NCBI GenBank assembly: GCA_050185515.1
Contig: JBFWZG010000102.1
Span: forward strand, 1 to 13,443
DNA length: 13,443 nt
Origin: JAQSWP01 sp050185515
Lineage (GTDB): Bacteria; Pseudomonadota; Alphaproteobacteria; Reyranellales; JAQSWP01
Reading direction: 5' to 3'
Part shown: piece by piece, positions 13,333 to 13,443 of the stretch
How the letters are laid out: each line of letters opens with the position of its first letter
Numbering within the stretch: the stretch's first letter is position 1
Notes under the pieces: model-generated
The model's database searches: none
What the model saw: the letters and a program-made list of their open reading frames with translations, nothing else
Told to the model about the DNA's origin: nothing
Position numbers and translations under genes: made by a program

Positions 13333-13443
13333 TCAGGCCGCCGCTTCGCCGAACTGCCAGTCGCGTCCGGGCGCGGCGGCGAAGAGGGCCTTGGTGTAGT
13401 CGTGCTGCGGATCGCCGAAGACGGCGGTGGCGGGTCCGTATTC
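13333..13443 (-). CDS. Peptide-type ABC transporter ATP-binding protein, C-terminal fragment
   Basis: Only the last 36 codons and the TGA stop lie in the window; the gene continues past the right edge. The fragment reads EYGPATAVFGDPQHDYTKAL followed by FAAAPGRDW and ends in EAAA. The EYGP..VF..PQH.YTKAL..A.P pattern is the C-terminal signature of oligopeptide/dipeptide ABC ATPases (DppD/DppF, OppD/OppF, GsiA-like), which drive peptide or nickel import at the inner membrane. Walker motifs are outside the window, so the exact subunit is not determinable. Confidence 0.8.
   Translation of the reverse strand, partial: EYGPATAVFGDPQHDYTKALFAAAPGRDWQFGEAAA

Noticed and set aside
1..13443. CRISPR arrays, insertion sequences, prophage genes, tRNA or rRNA genes
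   Set aside because: No spaced direct repeats, transposase or integrase motifs, cloverleaf-like stretches or rRNA signatures were seen; the palindromes found are isolated.

Overview
The window is GC-rich, densely packed bacterial DNA that looks alphaproteobacterial. The clues are an Irr-type iron-control palindrome in front of a rubrerythrin gene, the rubrerythrin / (Fe-S)-binding protein / DUF3501 gene set, and the style of the SH3, Sel1, D-glycerate dehydrogenase and MoeB neighbours. Order and genus cannot be fixed from the sequence. A run of exactly 100 N (2758-2857) marks a scaffold join in a draft genome or MAG. No tRNA, rRNA, CRISPR array, insertion sequence or phage gene was seen.

Left block (1-2757, + strand): a 25-bp perfect palindrome fitting the Irr box (18-42), a candidate promoter, and a leader with two strong hairpins. 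These precede rubrerythrin (197-616), a two-hairpin spacer (617-776), a large GlpC/HdrD-like Fe-S protein (777-2120), a small exported two-cysteine protein (2129-2509) and the start of a DUF3501 gene (2537 into the gap). Together they look like an iron-regulated peroxide or redox protection operon. It is the most interesting part of the window, mainly because the electron route and the roles of DUF3501 and the exported protein are not obvious.

Middle block: on the - strand, right of the gap, a compact operon reads SH3-domain exported protein (6225-5677), TenA (5659-4964), a DEDDh 3'-5' exonuclease (about 4866-4255) and an AMP-forming acyl-CoA-type ligase (4239 into the gap). Divergent from it on the + strand are an exported Sel1-repeat protein (6295-7254) and, after a spacer with palindromes, a pair made of a D-glycerate dehydrogenase-like enzyme (7410-8399) and a HEAT-like repeat protein (8411-9079).

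Right block (- strand): cysK (13222-12230) with its own promoter and a hairpin terminator, then a tight run of moeB/thiF-type E1 (12165-11383), a DsrE-like protein overlapping it by 8 bp, a MAPEG membrane protein and a PlsB-like acyltransferase (10490-9087). The run mixes sulfur chemistry (CysK, MoeB, DsrE) with membrane and lipid functions. The right edge holds only the last 36 codons of a peptide-type ABC transporter ATPase.
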